Shown here one piece after another: positions 11,298 to 23,551 of a stretch of 64,000 nucleotides of DNA. Made by a program: the position numbers and the translations under genes. The notes beneath the pieces were generated by a model. It saw only the letters and a list, made by a program, of their open reading frames with translations, did no database searches and was not told the origin of the DNA. This DNA is from Opeltia flavorubescens (taxonomy: Eukaryota; Ascomycota; Lecanoromycetes; Teloschistales; Teloschistaceae): the NCBI GenBank assembly GCA_000442125.1, contig KE546968.1:771932-835931 (forward strand), in the 5' to 3' direction. Position 1 is the first letter of the stretch, and every line of letters begins with the position of its first letter.

Positions 11298-11857
11298 TCA
11301 ATCAGCTAAGGGATTAGCATGAATTGTAACGTCTTTTATCTTCGCCTCGTCCCTGACTTTTCCTTTCGCATCGGCCTCTAGCTTTTCCAATCTTTCCAAA
11401 GTCTCCATGGCCTCTGACCCAATGAGCTTGCCGAACACAGTGTTTTTCCCATCTAGATGAGGAGCAGGAGCAAACAGTATAAAGAACTGACTGCCGTTGG
11501 TGTTGGGGCCCTTGTTGGCCATGCTTACAATTCCGCGAGCATTGTGACGCAGTGACGGCCGTATTTCGTCTTCAAATGAGGAGCCGTAGATTGAGGTACT
11601 GACTTTCAGGCCCCCAGCAGCAGGCGAGCCGGTCTGAATCATGAAACCAGGGTAGGAGCGGTGGAATGGCGAAGATGTATAGAAAGAGGAGGCACAGAGT
11701 GCAAGGAAATTCTAGAACATCATAGAGAGGTAAGTAATAATGTATCGGTAGGCGTCGGTAAGCTTAAGGACAAGCTTACTTCAGCTGTATTGGGCACGCT
11801 ATCGCAAAAGACCTCGATCTTCAAGTCACCGTGAGTTGTATGCAAAGTCACAGACAT
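11298..11857 (-). CDS. Cyclophilin-type peptidyl-prolyl isomerase, PPIL3/Cyp10 class
   Basis: Two exons (11780-11857 and 11298-11711) flank a 68-bp GT-AG intron and encode 163 residues, the usual length of PPIL3. The protein begins MSVTLHTTHGDLKIEVF and contains the cyclophilin core: FHR, GFMIQTG, NGSQFF and HLDGKNTVFG. It ends in the DVTIHANP-type tail typical of PPIL3. At the position of CypA Trp121 there is a His (PHLDGK), as in other PPIL3 proteins, which predicts weak cyclosporin binding. PPIL3 proteins are linked to spliceosomes, so a nuclear role in RNA processing is likely. The gene is divergent from the arrestin-fold gene, with 590 bp between the starts. Confidence 0.93.
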
Positions 11858-12447
11858 GTTCAAGCCGACGTTGGCAAAGGGATAATTGGAGAACGCGCGT
11901 CAAGTAGTCTGTTGAGGGATGAATACCGAGCAATGCAGGATATGGTAGGGATTTGCATATAGCCTATGAATTGTTCCGATGCCACGCATTGGCCGCATAG
12001 AGGTTGCTGGCGCTTTGAAGTGGTTGCTGACGCCGATCCACTCAATTGTTAGCGGGGGGCTTGCGGCTTGCGGCTTACTCTGATTGCGGGAAAGCCTAGC
12101 CTCCAGATGGACCACGCCAGCAAGCTGATGGTCAAAGTGCTGATGCATTACAATCAAGCTATCCAGTCTTGAAACCACCATTCAGAGTCTCTGAACACCT
12201 TCTTGCCCATATCTCACAAATCGCGAACCCATCTCGTTGCTCCCGAGCGACAACATCCTGGCCACAGTTCTCCCCACCGCTCTGCAGCCTCGAGCTCCTC
12301 CGCCAAATCCTTCCTTGAAACACCGATAGTGCTTGCCGCCGCAAAATCGTCCGAATGAGTACAGAACCCAGCTGAAACATTGATGCTATCATATTGTCAA
12401 GTCTGTAGAATATGTGATGGGCGGCATAGGCATAGATCCGAGCCGCC
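11858..12447. other. Divergent promoter region between cyclophilin and arrestin-fold genes
   Basis: This 590-bp region separates two starts that point away from each other. Open frames on the minus strand here have no recognisable content and overlap the likely leaders. I see no clear core promoter element. Confidence 0.5.
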
Positions 12448-13805
12448 ATGACAGCTTTTGTTCGTGTCTGCGGTCCTCCGAATAGCAACTTCCTGGTCGG
12501 TTACCCAGGAATATCGGCGACTCTGGTATGATAGATCCAGCTTTTCGATCGTCTGCAGGCGACATTTTGATCTACTTTTCAAATTTCGGGGGTCTCCGCT
12601 AATGCTGTCGAATAACAGCCCCGGATTGAGGGTAAGGTCGAAGTGCGACCTGGACACGGCGTCTCCGCTCCCGTCTCTATCTCGCTCGTTACAATATGTC
12701 TCCAACGGCGCGAAACAATACATCCCGCCGCCGACTCCGTCACTAAGAAGCACCTGGCAGCGCCGCGGAAAGAGATCACAGATATAGTTGGCAAGGAAAT
12801 GCTACTGTTTCGTTGTCCGGCGGGCAAAGAATACGAAAATGTCTATTCCATGGACCTCCCGTTCGTCCTTTTCATACCATTCGGCAGGGGTGGCGAAGAA
12901 ACGGCAAGAAGGGTACCGCCAGCGAGTCTGCAATTGCCCAGCAGAACGGCCGAGACATACTATGAAATGGTAGTGATGGTACAGCAAGGACATCAAGAGC
13001 AGAAGAAATACGCCTTCCCAGTTCCCATCTCAAGGTATGACACGCTCTCTACATTCGGAATGTACAACCGTCCCGAATCTGCGGAAAGAATTACCGATCA
13101 CATTGTAACGCTCGGTATCTCCCTACCGCGATGGTCTTACGGCCCTCTTGATCCCGTCAGTGTCTACATTAAGCTATCTCCGAATCTCGACTATCTAAAC
13201 AAAGCCAAACGAGTAACGATACAAAAGATCACAATCGGGATTGATGAGGAGATCATCTACAATCATGAAGGCGACGAGCCACAGCGGAAGGTCAAGACCT
13301 TGGCTAAACAAACACAATCCGTCAATGTAAGGTTACCCGAAGCAGGGTACTTCACAAACCTCGGTCTCGTCTTTCCGGCAAAGGACGCACGCGATAATGA
13401 AGGAATAATACCCCGGGGCAAGCAGGCTTTCCCCATGTACTCTGTCGGCGGCTTCACCACCACCGGCAGCTTATACAAAATCGAATACTACCTTACTGTA
13501 AAGGTTTGCTTTCCCACATGTCCTGACACATCGTGGTCAGATAACTAATATTGACTCCTCAGGCACACATGAGCTCAGCGCGAGATATCCTCCTGCGGCA
13601 ACCCATCGTCGTCTGTCCCCTCGACCATGCGGGCTGCAAGGAGGAAATGGAGGCAATCGAGCAAGCCGCGAAGGATGCGTCGCACGTCAGACCGGATAAT
13701 CCAATGCTACCGGCCCCGACGATTGTCCGGATGAACGATTATAATGCGTTGAATGCGCTGGGGATGACGATGGTTGGGACGCAGAGAAAACCGCTCATTG
13801 AATGA
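12448..13805 (+). CDS. Arrestin-fold (alpha-arrestin-like) protein, 401 aa
   Basis: Three exons (12448-12525, 12619-13503 and 13563-13805) are separated by introns of 93 and 59 bp, both GT-AG and in phase 0. The N-terminus starts MTAFVRVCGPPNSNFLVGYP, then ISATLPRIEGKVEVRPG after the first splice. That is the first beta-strand pair of the fungal arrestin-N domain. The segment YDTLSTFGMYNRPES and the strands around VSVYIKLSPNLDYL belong to the domain 1/2 region. I see no PPxY motif, which Rsp5-adaptor arrestins normally carry, so this may be one of the non-adaptor arrestin-like proteins. It is probably cytosolic, in membrane-protein trafficking or signalling, but the exact role is unknown. Confidence 0.82.
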
Positions 13806-14421
13806 ATGAACATAGAGACCTTCTTTCGCCACATGAGAAAAAATACTCTACTCAGCGTACGTTTGCAGAGATTCCGCACTCCGTATTCCGACCCGTCAGG
13901 AGAACTGCCACGCATATTCACCCCCACCGAAGAAGGATGATCAAGAGGATGAGATCGGAGGTTGGTGTGGAAGCTACAGAGCTCGCTACCGAGAAAGCTA
14001 CCAGAGAAGAGTAGCCACGAATGATGAAGATATTGAAGGGAGTCCCGGGAAGAAAATCCACAAGGCGAGGTGTTCAGGAGCGAACAGGCGGACATCTAGT
14101 CTACGCAGCCCTATTTTCGGCGATAGGATGGACAGGGCGGAGTTGTTGGCACTTTGATGGGGATTGACAGTTCTTTTGCAGGTCATGGGCATCTGAAGCG
14201 TGGGACAACAACGCACAATGTTGTAGTTTTCAGGCGAAATTTTGTGCAAGTTCATATTCTATACTGCTATGTCGATTCAGTCTATCTCTGCTGAGGAGAA
14301 ACAGCTGCGAATCCTCATTTCAACGTCTTTCCTGGGTATCATCTTTTTCTCGTCATCAAAACCATGTAGTGTCATAGAACCGATTTGCTTTCTTTCCCCC
14401 TTACCATATTCTGGCACCCAC
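13806..14421. other. Convergent intergenic region
   Basis: This separates the 3' ends of the arrestin-fold gene and ZPR1 (616 bp). Only short unrecognised frames are present. It is expected to hold both 3' UTRs. Confidence 0.5.
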
Positions 14422-16123
14422 TCACAAAGTCGATTCCGAGCTCTGTGAAACCTCTGAGGCACCAGCAACGGCAGATTGATTTACCAGGTCCGCCTCTACC
14501 GCTTTCTTGGCCTTAATATCCTCCTCTTTACCAGCGACCGCATCCCCACCATGAATTTTCTCCCTCTCGTACTCCCCTCCTTCGCCCATGCGAGTCCTCA
14601 TATCACTGATCCCCAACTCCTCATCCACCTCCTCACTCCTCACATACTCCACCTCGCGAATCTTCGGATCCGGTTCTGGCGCTTGGAAATTCTGCACGTA
14701 GCTATTCGCCAACGGATCCTCCAGAAGGATCGTGTACTGCAAATCCCCTTTGATAGCCCGATCGATCTTGCCGAAAAAAGTCTCCCACGCCTGGCGTTTA
14801 TTCTCTGGCATGGAGTCGCCCGCACCTTCGTCATCCTCCCCGACATCAAAAACCGTGCTCTTCAAGTCATCCCGAATCTGCGTCAATAATCCCTCCACGG
14901 TCGTGAACCTTCCGCCCATCGTTCCGGGAGTGACCTCGACTCCGATCTTCTCGATCTTGACACAGCAGGTCTCGCTCTTGAGGATATCCCTTCGTAGATC
15001 CTCAGGCGTGCAAACCTCGAGGAAGAGTTTCTTGCCTTTGGCCGGGACTTCGCCGCCGGTTTTCACGTCCGAGGAGCGGTAATTACAGTGCGAGCACGTT
15101 ACGGCTGAGATGACGACTTCTTTGAAATAAGGGATTCGGAGGAGTTGGAGATTTAGTTGGGCAGGATGCGTACAGCCGGGACAGGCGGTGGGGAGGGAGT
15201 AGTTGTGGCCATCGAGGATGTCGACATCTTCAAGGGCTGTGTTGTCGTCTTCGGATGGAGAGATGGTGGAGGGGATTTGCGGTACAACATGAGCGGTTAG
15301 GCCGTTTGAAGGAGGGAGCGATGATTCATCGGCGATTTTCAGGCCGTTGCTTTCCGTAGGCGCCTCGCCGAGACCTAGAGATTCGTTTTGCTCGGCAGTG
15401 CGAGGGTATTCAATTTTCTGGTATTTGGAATCTTTGTCCTTTGACGAGGGTTCGATCCATGAGTTGCCAGAAGGATCGTCGATAGTGATCGTTAAGGGGA
15501 AGCTCTGATTCAGGGTCATTTTAAGGAGTTGCTGTACGATTGCATCGATTTTCTCCCATAAATCTGGCTCATCTTTCTTACGCTGCCGTTGTCCTGCCTC
15601 AAGATCCCCAAGGATGTTATTCAGAATACCTTCAAGATTTGAGAGCTGCCCACGCCCGGCAGGTATTTCTAGATCAAGGTCTTCGAGGCGGAAAACGGCA
15701 CTGTCTGATTTGATAATTTGTCGATCCATGTCTTCGGGTTCAGTCACCTTGAGGGTATATCTAGTTCCGCGTTCCTGGATCTGACCAGCGGACTGGACCT
15801 CCGTATTTGAAAAGCCGCAATGCGGACAAGAGAAAGACATCAGAATAATCTCGCGAAAGTAAGGGATTTTGGTAAGAAGCAAACGTGTCTCTCCCTAACT
15901 TCATGGTCAGCTACTACACAAGATTCAGGTTTATATAGAATCTTACATTCTCTTCGCAGCTGATACATAAGCTCTCGATACTCTCCACGACTTTTGGCTC
16001 ATCCTCTACTTCAGATGAATCATTGTCACCGTTTTGGATATCGAGACCGGCAATATGCTTGGTCAGTGTTTGGAAAGGACTTTCGCGGGCCTCGCGTTGG
16101 TCTCTTCTGTCATATTCTGCCAT
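14422..16123 (-). CDS. Zinc finger protein ZPR1
   Basis: Exons 15947-16123 and 14422-15894 flank a 52-bp GT-AG intron and give 549 residues. The protein has the duplicated ZPR1 layout, a C4 zinc finger followed by a beta-rich domain, twice. The first finger combines CISC (about 53-56) with CPHCG (about 80-84); the second combines CPGC with CSHCNYRS. The intron falls inside the first finger, and the correct acceptor restores EEN-GETRLLLTKIPYF, the conserved reading. ZPR1 binds nascent eEF1A and acts as its folding chaperone, shuttling between cytoplasm and nucleus. The linker between the two halves is longer and more Ser/Asn/Asp-rich than usual, so the protein is somewhat larger than typical. 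It diverges from the RBR ligase gene. Confidence 0.94.
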
Positions 16124-16944
16124 GATATATCTTGTGGGTATTCTTTTGTTGTACAGGAAATTTACAAAAAGAAGTGCAGGGCCGAAACGATTCCTGATTA
16201 GAAGGCTAATCAGAACAATCTATGAGTCAAGCAACGCACAATTCATTCATCAAATGCTTTATAAAAAGTTATTGTGTCACTACTGGTGCCTAAGAGCTAA
16301 AATTCTGTATTGTTTCCGTCTGAAGCATCGATCACTCAAAGTAGGGCAGTGAAGCATTATGAGTACCAACACAAGACAAAAAGCTCAGGGTGTGACGTCA
16401 CAGCAGCCCCAATCTAATCATGATAAGATAAGTAGCCCGATCCATCTCTACACTCGCTCCACTATACTCATCTCTGATAGGAGGTCTCAGTGATGTGATT
16501 GTAACGGTAGGACGTAAGTGTATGCCCATGATTGGATTCATCGTATATTTGAATGACCTCCAATTTTGAACACCTTGGACCACGAGATGAAAGCCTGCAT
16601 TGGGATCCATGGCATGAGTTCACACGTGTTGAGCAAATTAGCTCTGATACCACGTTTTCCAGTTCAGAATTTGTCTGGCATAACCATGCAGCTTACCGTA
16701 GGTCGTCGGATTGTTGAGACGCACAAAGATTACAGAATTCTGGAGGCACTGCGGAAGGGAGTCTGTCCTGTCTCTGAAGTTGTGCTTGACATATATTTTC
16801 ATCTTCCTTGCCCATCTCTCCTAAGTACGTTTCCTTTCCTCTAGTGCACGGAGCAATTCTTCCGAAAACAGATTTCTTTCCTATCAATACCCTAAGGTCT
16901 CTAAGCCTATCTTTTGTCTTTATATCTTGCTTGCCCCATTAACC
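16124..16944. other. Divergent promoter region between ZPR1 and RBR ligase
   Basis: This is an 821-bp region between divergent starts. It holds only short unrecognised frames. The stretch just before the RBR start is pyrimidine-rich (TCCTTTCCTC-like, 16840-16925), as is common near fungal transcription starts. Confidence 0.5.
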
Positions 16945-18203
16945 ATGGACGACTTAACCCAATCACTATTTCGCTTCCAGTTAGCAGAAGTCGGAAATGC
17001 GACACGTCGATCGGATGGCAAAGCCAGAGAGGTCAGAACGATGGACGATTTCGACCTTGCCTTATTGCTCCAACGTGAGGAGTTGGAGGAGATGGAATCT
17101 CAAAGGGCAGATCGCGAGCTCGCTCGTCAACTCAGCAGGCAAGGAAATTACGACACTGTTACTGATGATGACTCTCAATCCACGATCAGCGACTTTCCCA
17201 ACGGACAGGCTAGCAGTGTGTCAAACGCCCATGTATTCCCTGATTCAAGCGAAACAGGCGAAGGATCAGCCAGGGTCACACAACGACGACCAAAAGAGAA
17301 CGAAAATTCGCAAGCCCTTTGCATAGTGTGCTTGGAAATGAAGGATACGATTAACGTGCCCTGCGGCCACAACTACTGCCAGGAGTGTGTCATCCAGCTT
17401 TTCACCCAAGCAATTCCCGATGAGGCACTGTTCCCTGTCCGCTGCTGCCGAAAGCCGATTCCGACCGTCCTCGTACGCCGCTATTTAGGCACAAAACTCA
17501 CATCCCAAGTGGAACAAAAGGGCATAGAGTACGCGACTAAAGACCGTACATACTGTCATGAACCTTCATGTGCCACATTCATTATACCCAACATGATCTG
17601 CGACTTGATAGGAACATGTCCCCAATCGAAATGTGGACGCCATACATGCACATTGTGTAAGCAAGCGGCGCATAAGGGCAAATGTTTGAAGAACCCAGAT
17701 CTGGAGCTGGCCCTGAAATTAGCGGAGGCGAAGGGATGGCAGCGGTGCAAGCAATGCCAAAACATGATTGAATTGAAGTATGGCTGTAATCACATAACGT
17801 AAGTTCTTGGTCCAATGTGGACTCGAAGTGTGCTAATCCCGCTCTGATGAATAGATGCCGTTGCGGTTACCAATTTTGCTACCTATGCCGCGCGCAATGG
17901 AAGACATGTCCGTGTGAGCAATTCAGTGAAGACAGATTGTTGGAGCAGGCTCAGCAGATCGTTGACCGGCCTCAACCGGGAGCAGACATGAATCCCCCCG
18001 AAGTCGACACAATGGATCGTGTTTTGGCAATTGCCCAAGAGCTTGTAGAGCGTCACCAATGCGATCACGATTGCCAATGGAGGAAGATACCTAGACGATT
18101 TAGATGTGAGGAGTGCGCCCGCGATATACCGTATGATTACATCCTGGAATGTCGCCAATGCATGCTCAGAGCTTGTATGCGATGTCGGCGAAATCGATTT
18201 TGA
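16945..18203 (+). CDS. RBR-type (RING-IBR-RING) E3 ubiquitin ligase, 400 aa
   Basis: Exons 16945-17798 and 17855-18203 flank a 56-bp GT-AG intron. I chose the ATG at 16945, which begins MDDLTQSLFRFQLAE. The N-terminal ~120 residues are Glu/Gln/Ser-rich and contain an ELARQL segment. RING1 is CIVC...CGHNYCQEC...CC (about 125-175). An IBR with CPQSKCGRHTCTLC follows, then RING2, CKQCQNMI...GCNHITCRCGYQFCYLC. In RING2 the cysteine in HITC is the expected thioester-forming catalytic residue of RBR ligases. The intron interrupts the Thr codon immediately before it. After RING2 comes a Cys-rich tail (CDHDC, CEEC, CRQC, CMRCRR). Fungal genomes carry many such ligases, and the substrate is unknown. 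Confidence 0.9.
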
Positions 18204-18862
18204 TATCCAGGATATCCCCTTCTTTTCTATTCTTCATGTGGATATGGTGTTTTTCTGAGGCGATGTCGGTAGTCCACAGAACTTGCGAGACAACTATTTC
18301 TTCCCGCGTACAAGGCGATACATTCCAAGATTCCTCGCAGGTGAGCGAAGGGGGTTTGAAACCTAGCTAATGAAAATACACACATTTCTACAGCATTACC
18401 TCATTCACTAGGTCGTCGTGTCGATTTCGATTCTTGAATTGTCATCTTTATCTCTCAATCCCCTGGGGAGCGCATCATTGAGAGTCGAACAAAAGAAGAG
18501 CTTGTCTTCCACTTGCCACGGAAGTCGGTACCTTGTAGATTCGACTAGCGAGTGACATTGGATATCTACAATACCGTTAGTGATGGCTACAGCTCTCATG
18601 ATAGCAAATACTCAACCCATCTTTGAGGAATTTCATATCATTCAGGGCGATGTTTTGCTCGGTTTGGAAAAGTACCTCTCTTCCTTAAATTCACTTATAG
18701 GGATGGATGTTGGCACTCTCGCGTGTGATCCATCGTAACAGACCACAAAGGTATGCATAATCGTATCGAGATGCTTCATTTAGCCGGTGGTCGTAGTGTA
18801 TCCCACGCGTGCGAAGGACATGAAAAGCTTAAGCTGCCATTGATCAGCATCTAGCCTAGATG
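18204..18862. other. Convergent intergenic region
   Basis: This 659-bp region lies between the 3' ends of the RBR ligase gene and the next minus-strand gene. I see no coding signal. Confidence 0.5.
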
Positions 18863-21038
18863 TCAGTTGTTCTGTAACGATGATTTGTCCTGATTTTCCT
18901 CGACACTGTTTAGCAATGCGGCCGCCATGTCAAATAAATGGAATGGTGAATTAGCTGGAGCTTGACGTTGACGTTTTGGGCGTCTAGGCTTGGAGACTGG
19001 GCGATCTTTGGGAGGCTGCAATTTGCTCCTCGAATTGCCTTCACTTTGTTGCGCTAACGATTCGTTAATTCCACTCAACGACCAAGCGAACTCAGCGACA
19101 TCTTGAATAGCGTGCGAGAAATCATCTGGGTGGGAAAACGGTCCAACTTCAGTAAGTCGTGGTGGTTGCTCTATCTCAAGGCCCGTCTTGCTTTCACGAT
19201 CATCACCAGGGTTCTGGTGCTCGGATGGCTTGGGGTCATTCGAGAGCTGGACACCCATTTGCGAGGCTCTTTCATCCAGTCGCTCTAACAATGTTGTCGT
19301 CGTACTCGAGTCAACCATCGAGCTCCTTTTGAGTACCTTGGTTTCCGAGGCTGCTAGTGCTGGATTTGGTCGCAGATGTGCCTTGACATCTTTTTGTCCG
19401 AGGCTCGCTAGAGTTCTATTGGAGTCGTGCAAGTTTTGCGAAGACGATTCTACTCTATCCCAAGACCGCTGGCGCGGCCCGCGTCGGTATGAAAGTAAAG
19501 AGTTGACATGGCGTTTCCATTCGCGTTTGGAGCGAAAGCTTAGGCGCGGGTGCGGTTTTGGGCATACCAGCTGAACACGTCGGAACTGGTCAAACAAATC
19601 GTCGCGTTGTTCATCATCCAGACCTTGCTTGTGATCTGTGCGGATGCTGAGCTTTTCGTCCATAGTGGGACTACGTTCGTCTTTTACAGTTGATTCGAAA
19701 TCGATGGTCTCGTCTTCCACCCGTTGATAGAATAAGCCGCAACGAGAACTGTTGTAGTCACCAATTAGATAGGGGTAAATTTCGAGGTCTTGGAAAGGGA
19801 GACGATTCTTTTCATAAATTGAGGAAAAAAAGGTACAATTGTTCCAACACACAAATGTTAAACATTGATATGTGTACAAGGATGCGATAATGTTGAGATG
19901 CGTCGGGATCAGACTGATTAACAATGGCGCTCTTTTGCATGAATTACATACCATTCAATCCTCGATTCGAGGTTATTTCCATCCACCATCCCGCACGCAG
20001 GGCACTTGCTTGAAGATATATTGCCGCGGAAGACCATGCTCATATGAACCTTTTGGCTCGGTCTCAACACTTTGGACCACGGCTTGGATAAATCCAACTT
20101 GCCCTTGTAATCTTCTAGTATAAATAGAGAGTCATCGAGCATCTGGATACCTCGGTCTTCAATGCCATACTGCTCAAAGCGGATTTTGAGTACAGCAAGA
20201 AATGCCTCGGGGCAGTTGATGAAGTCTAGATGAAAAGCAGAAACTTTCCCGCAAGCATCGAGCAGGGTTATGGGCTTTTGTAGCGGTACTTGAGGTGGGA
20301 TTTCCACTTGTAGTTGCACGGTTCGTCGCATTTGTTGGATCTCGTCCGCCATGCGTTCATTGGCCTGAACAAGTTGGCGGTTGCTTTCAAAAAGAGACTG
20401 GAACAAATGTCTCTGTTCGAGACTTAGGCCCAGTAAAGCAGCTGAGGTGACCTCCAGGTTTTTCTGCGAATCTATCGTTCTCTGATGGCATTCTACTGTG
20501 ATGTTGTTTTGAAGCTCCCATCGAGTAGATTGCTCGAAAGATTGGTTTCTGTAGGCTCCCTGAGTAATTGAAGGATTATGAAGAGAGATTCGGCCTACAC
20601 TTGCAATGTCACCAATAACATGCTAATCGAAGATGAATGCCTTTCAAGTTGAGCTCGGAAGCGGTTGACATCCTCCTTCTTACACAACGCCCATTGGATT
20701 TTCCTTAGGTTAGCTTTCCATGCTGGGACTGAAGCATTGTTAGTCCTGAGCCACGGCTGATATTTGCTGATGGTTGATAAGAAGAGATCGATGCAGCGCT
20801 GACAGCGTTTGACTGCGTCATGTATTGCAATGCCGGGTTTGGACTTTAGACCGAGCCGTTGCTCAAGCCTTAGATTTTCCACGGCCTCAAGTCCATCCTG
20901 CAAGCTATGAATCTCGTGTACAAGAGCCTGGTAGTCGGCACTAGACCCTTTGGTGTCTTCGAGTGCCTCAATGGACTGTTTGATCAATTTCAGTCCCAAG
21001 ACAAGATCCCCAATGGAGAAACCAAATCCAGCTGACAT
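18863..21038 (-). CDS. STAND-N-terminal-like protein with a ubiquitin-like domain, about 664 aa
   Basis: I infer three exons: 20601-21038, 19948-20559 and 18863-19807. The protein starts MSAGFGFSIGDLVLGLKLIK and continues with a helical segment typical of the fungal N-terminal domain found on STAND/NLR-like proteins. After a coiled stretch comes ITLLDACGKVSAFHLDF through VHMSMVFRG, which fits the fungal ubiquitin-like domain that often follows it. A CPACG pair follows. The last 300 residues are basic, disordered and unrecognised. No nucleotide-binding or repeat domain is present. The splice choices are uncertain. The first intron would be only 41 bp (20560-20600), which is short, and the second is 140 bp with a weak GTAATT donor. 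The exon content is secure, but the exact joins are not. Confidence 0.65.
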
Positions 21039-21345
21039 GGCCCATTAATCCCCAATCGCTTCAATTGCGCTATTCCGGAGTTAAAACGAATGCATCGTAG
21101 AATTGAGCGGCCTTTTCAAACATGAACATTCTCCTAATCTTGAAATCATGTCGACCTATTTCATCCAGGAACAACAATGAAAGACGCTGCACCGCCTCGG
21201 CACCGGCGCCACCAACGCGATACGAAAAATAGCGAATTACGTCATTGGTCTACTGCTTGTATCCCCGATAATCCCGGCCACACAATGATTTGAATACTGG
21301 GATCTTTTGAAAAGAAGCTCTAATATTATTTCCCCCAGTGACAAC
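21039..21345. other. Short divergent promoter, 307 bp
   Basis: This 307-bp region separates the divergent starts of the STAND-like gene and RIO2. It must hold both core promoters. No motif is clear enough to name. Confidence 0.5.
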
Positions 21346-23005
21346 ATGAAGCTCGATCCCACACATCTCCGATACCTCACACCCGAGGACTGGCGAGTAC
21401 TGACCGCTGTAAAAGAAACCCTAATCAGCCAAAGAAGGAATAGGACAATGCCCGCTAATGCAACCTCTCTAGGTCGAAATCGGCAGCAAAAACCATGAAA
21501 TTGTCCCTACATCTCTCATCATCCAAATCGCCAACCTTCGCTCAGGTAGTGGTGCTCATAGGTCAATCTCTACGCTCGCAAAAGCGAACCTGATAGCCCG
21601 AATTCAGCATGCAAAATGTACTCTCCAACATTTTTTCTTCCATCCTGCCTTTCTTCCGTCTGAAGTCTCGTATATCACGCCGAATAAAGCGGTGAACGTA
21701 TACTGACAGGAAGATAATTCAGATGATGGTTACCGTCTCACCTATGGTGGCCTCGACTACCTCGCCCTCCACACCCACCTCCAGCGCAAAACCCTCCACT
21801 CCACAGGCCCCTGCATAGGCACCGGTAAAGAATCAGACATCCACATCGTTCTCGCGCCTCACACCCTCTCTCCCAACTCCGACAGTAAACCCCAGCCTCC
21901 CTCCCACCAACAACAACAACCTCAAACCCAGCGACAAAAACAGCAAGATGAGTTGATTCTCAAAATCCATCGCCTCGGCCGCATTTCCTTCCGCACCATA
22001 AAGACCAACCGCGATTACCTCCGTCACCGCTCCTCCGCGACATGGCTGCACATGTCCCGGCTCTCTGCGCTCAAGGAACACACCTTCATGACCGCGTTAT
22101 ACGACATCGGGTTTCCCGTCCCTAGACCCGTGGCATGGAACAGGCATACTGTAGTAATGTCCTTGATACAAGGAACGCCATTGTACCAGGTGAAACAGCT
22201 TGAGGAAGGGCAAGCGAGGAAGCTCTATGCAGACTTAATGGACATGATCGTGCGCTTAGCAGGCGTGGGATTGATACACGGGGATTTCAACGAATTCAAC
22301 ATCATGATTGAGGAAAGAGAGACAGAGAAAGGGCAGGAGCTGTCACCAAAACTGCCCAATGATGATTTATTAGATGGCATGGCGCTCTCAGAAAGGCAAG
22401 ATGAGTCTCAAACAGACAGCAAAAACAACCAAGAAGCAACCAAAAGCACAGAAAGCACAGTAACACTCCACCCAATCCTAATCGATTTACCACAAATGCT
22501 TTCCATCTCTCATCCAAACGCACCCACCTACTTCGACCGCGACGTCAATTGCGTGAAACGTTACTTCTCGCGTCGCTACCACTTCACCAGCGATGATCAT
22601 GGCCCCTACTTTGCAGATGTTGAAAGGCAAATGCGGAAGGAGAAGGGCGGGAGACGGCTCGATATCGAGGTGGAGGCGTCGGGTTTCTCGAAGAAGATGG
22701 CCAAGGAGTTGGATAAGTACATCGAGGACGTCAGAGTAGCACAAGATGGCGAAGATGATAATGACTGTCCTACCGGAAGTGAATCAGATGATTCTGACAA
22801 TAACCCTGATGGGTCAATTCACAGGAACAGCGATGCCGAGTTGTCGTCTACCGATTTAATTACTGCTGCTCGTCAACAGCCTGGAGATGGAGGTGTCTCC
22901 ACCACAACCGATGGACTGGTACTCCCGAGAAGCGAAACTGAGGATGACCCGGAATCTCATGTAAATCAACTAGGTAACATGTCAATTCTGTCGTCAGTAT
23001 CGTGA
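21346..23005 (+). CDS. RIO2 serine/threonine-protein kinase
   Basis: Three exons (21346-21408, 21473-21617, 21723-23005), with introns of 64 and 105 bp, encode 496 residues. The joined start MKLDPTHLRYLTPEDWRVLT, then VEIGSKNHEIVP, is the RIO2 winged-helix domain. The ATP-binding loop GTGKESDIHIV (about 100) and the catalytic HGDFNEFNIMI (about 253) are present. The metal-binding ILIDLPQMLS (about 322) also follows the family, with Leu where IDFPQ is usual. RIO2 acts in cytoplasmic maturation of the pre-40S ribosomal subunit. Two low-complexity insertions are present. One is a Gln/Pro-rich loop between the ATP-binding loop and the lysine-bearing KIHRLGRISF. The other is about 50 polar residues between the catalytic and metal-binding loops. 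The acidic Ser/Asp tail is typical. Confidence 0.95.
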
Positions 23006-23551
23006 CAACTTCAAGAATGCTCAGTAATCATGCATCAAAATATTGATGATATTATGCTAGAAGCAAAAGCTAAACTTTTCATGACCTGCAAGACTATGTA
23101 TGATACAACGCTCAAGCTTGAGCAAAAGGTGTGGCAAGTAGAAACACAGTAAAACCACCGAAACTGGAAATCAATTAGTCGCCCAACTTTACCGCCCAAC
23201 TGTAAGCCAGATGGCGCCATAAGCCCATGTCCCTGATATGCCGAGAATAGGCCAGCCATCTATTCGTCATTGTACAATTCTCTCACGTCCCATGCTGTTG
23301 ATGTGTATAAGATACCGAAGTACAGATGTATATGTAAGAGATGATTGTTGTGTCGTAAGTGGGGGTTCATGAGCAGAATATTAATTAAGTAGAATGTTTT
23401 TCCAGTCTTCTTGGGGATATGATTGATGAATGATTGATAAACCGAATGAAAGGGACCATCAGCTGCATTCGACGTCGTTAACGTTGATCGATAGGCTGCG
23501 AAGGTACAAGCTGTTGCACGGTGCCGATGAATCCAAATAGCATATTTCGCT
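23006..23551. other. Convergent intergenic region
   Basis: This 546-bp region lies between the 3' ends of RIO2 and the RRM protein gene. Minus-strand frames here are most likely 3' UTR of the RRM gene. Confidence 0.5.
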
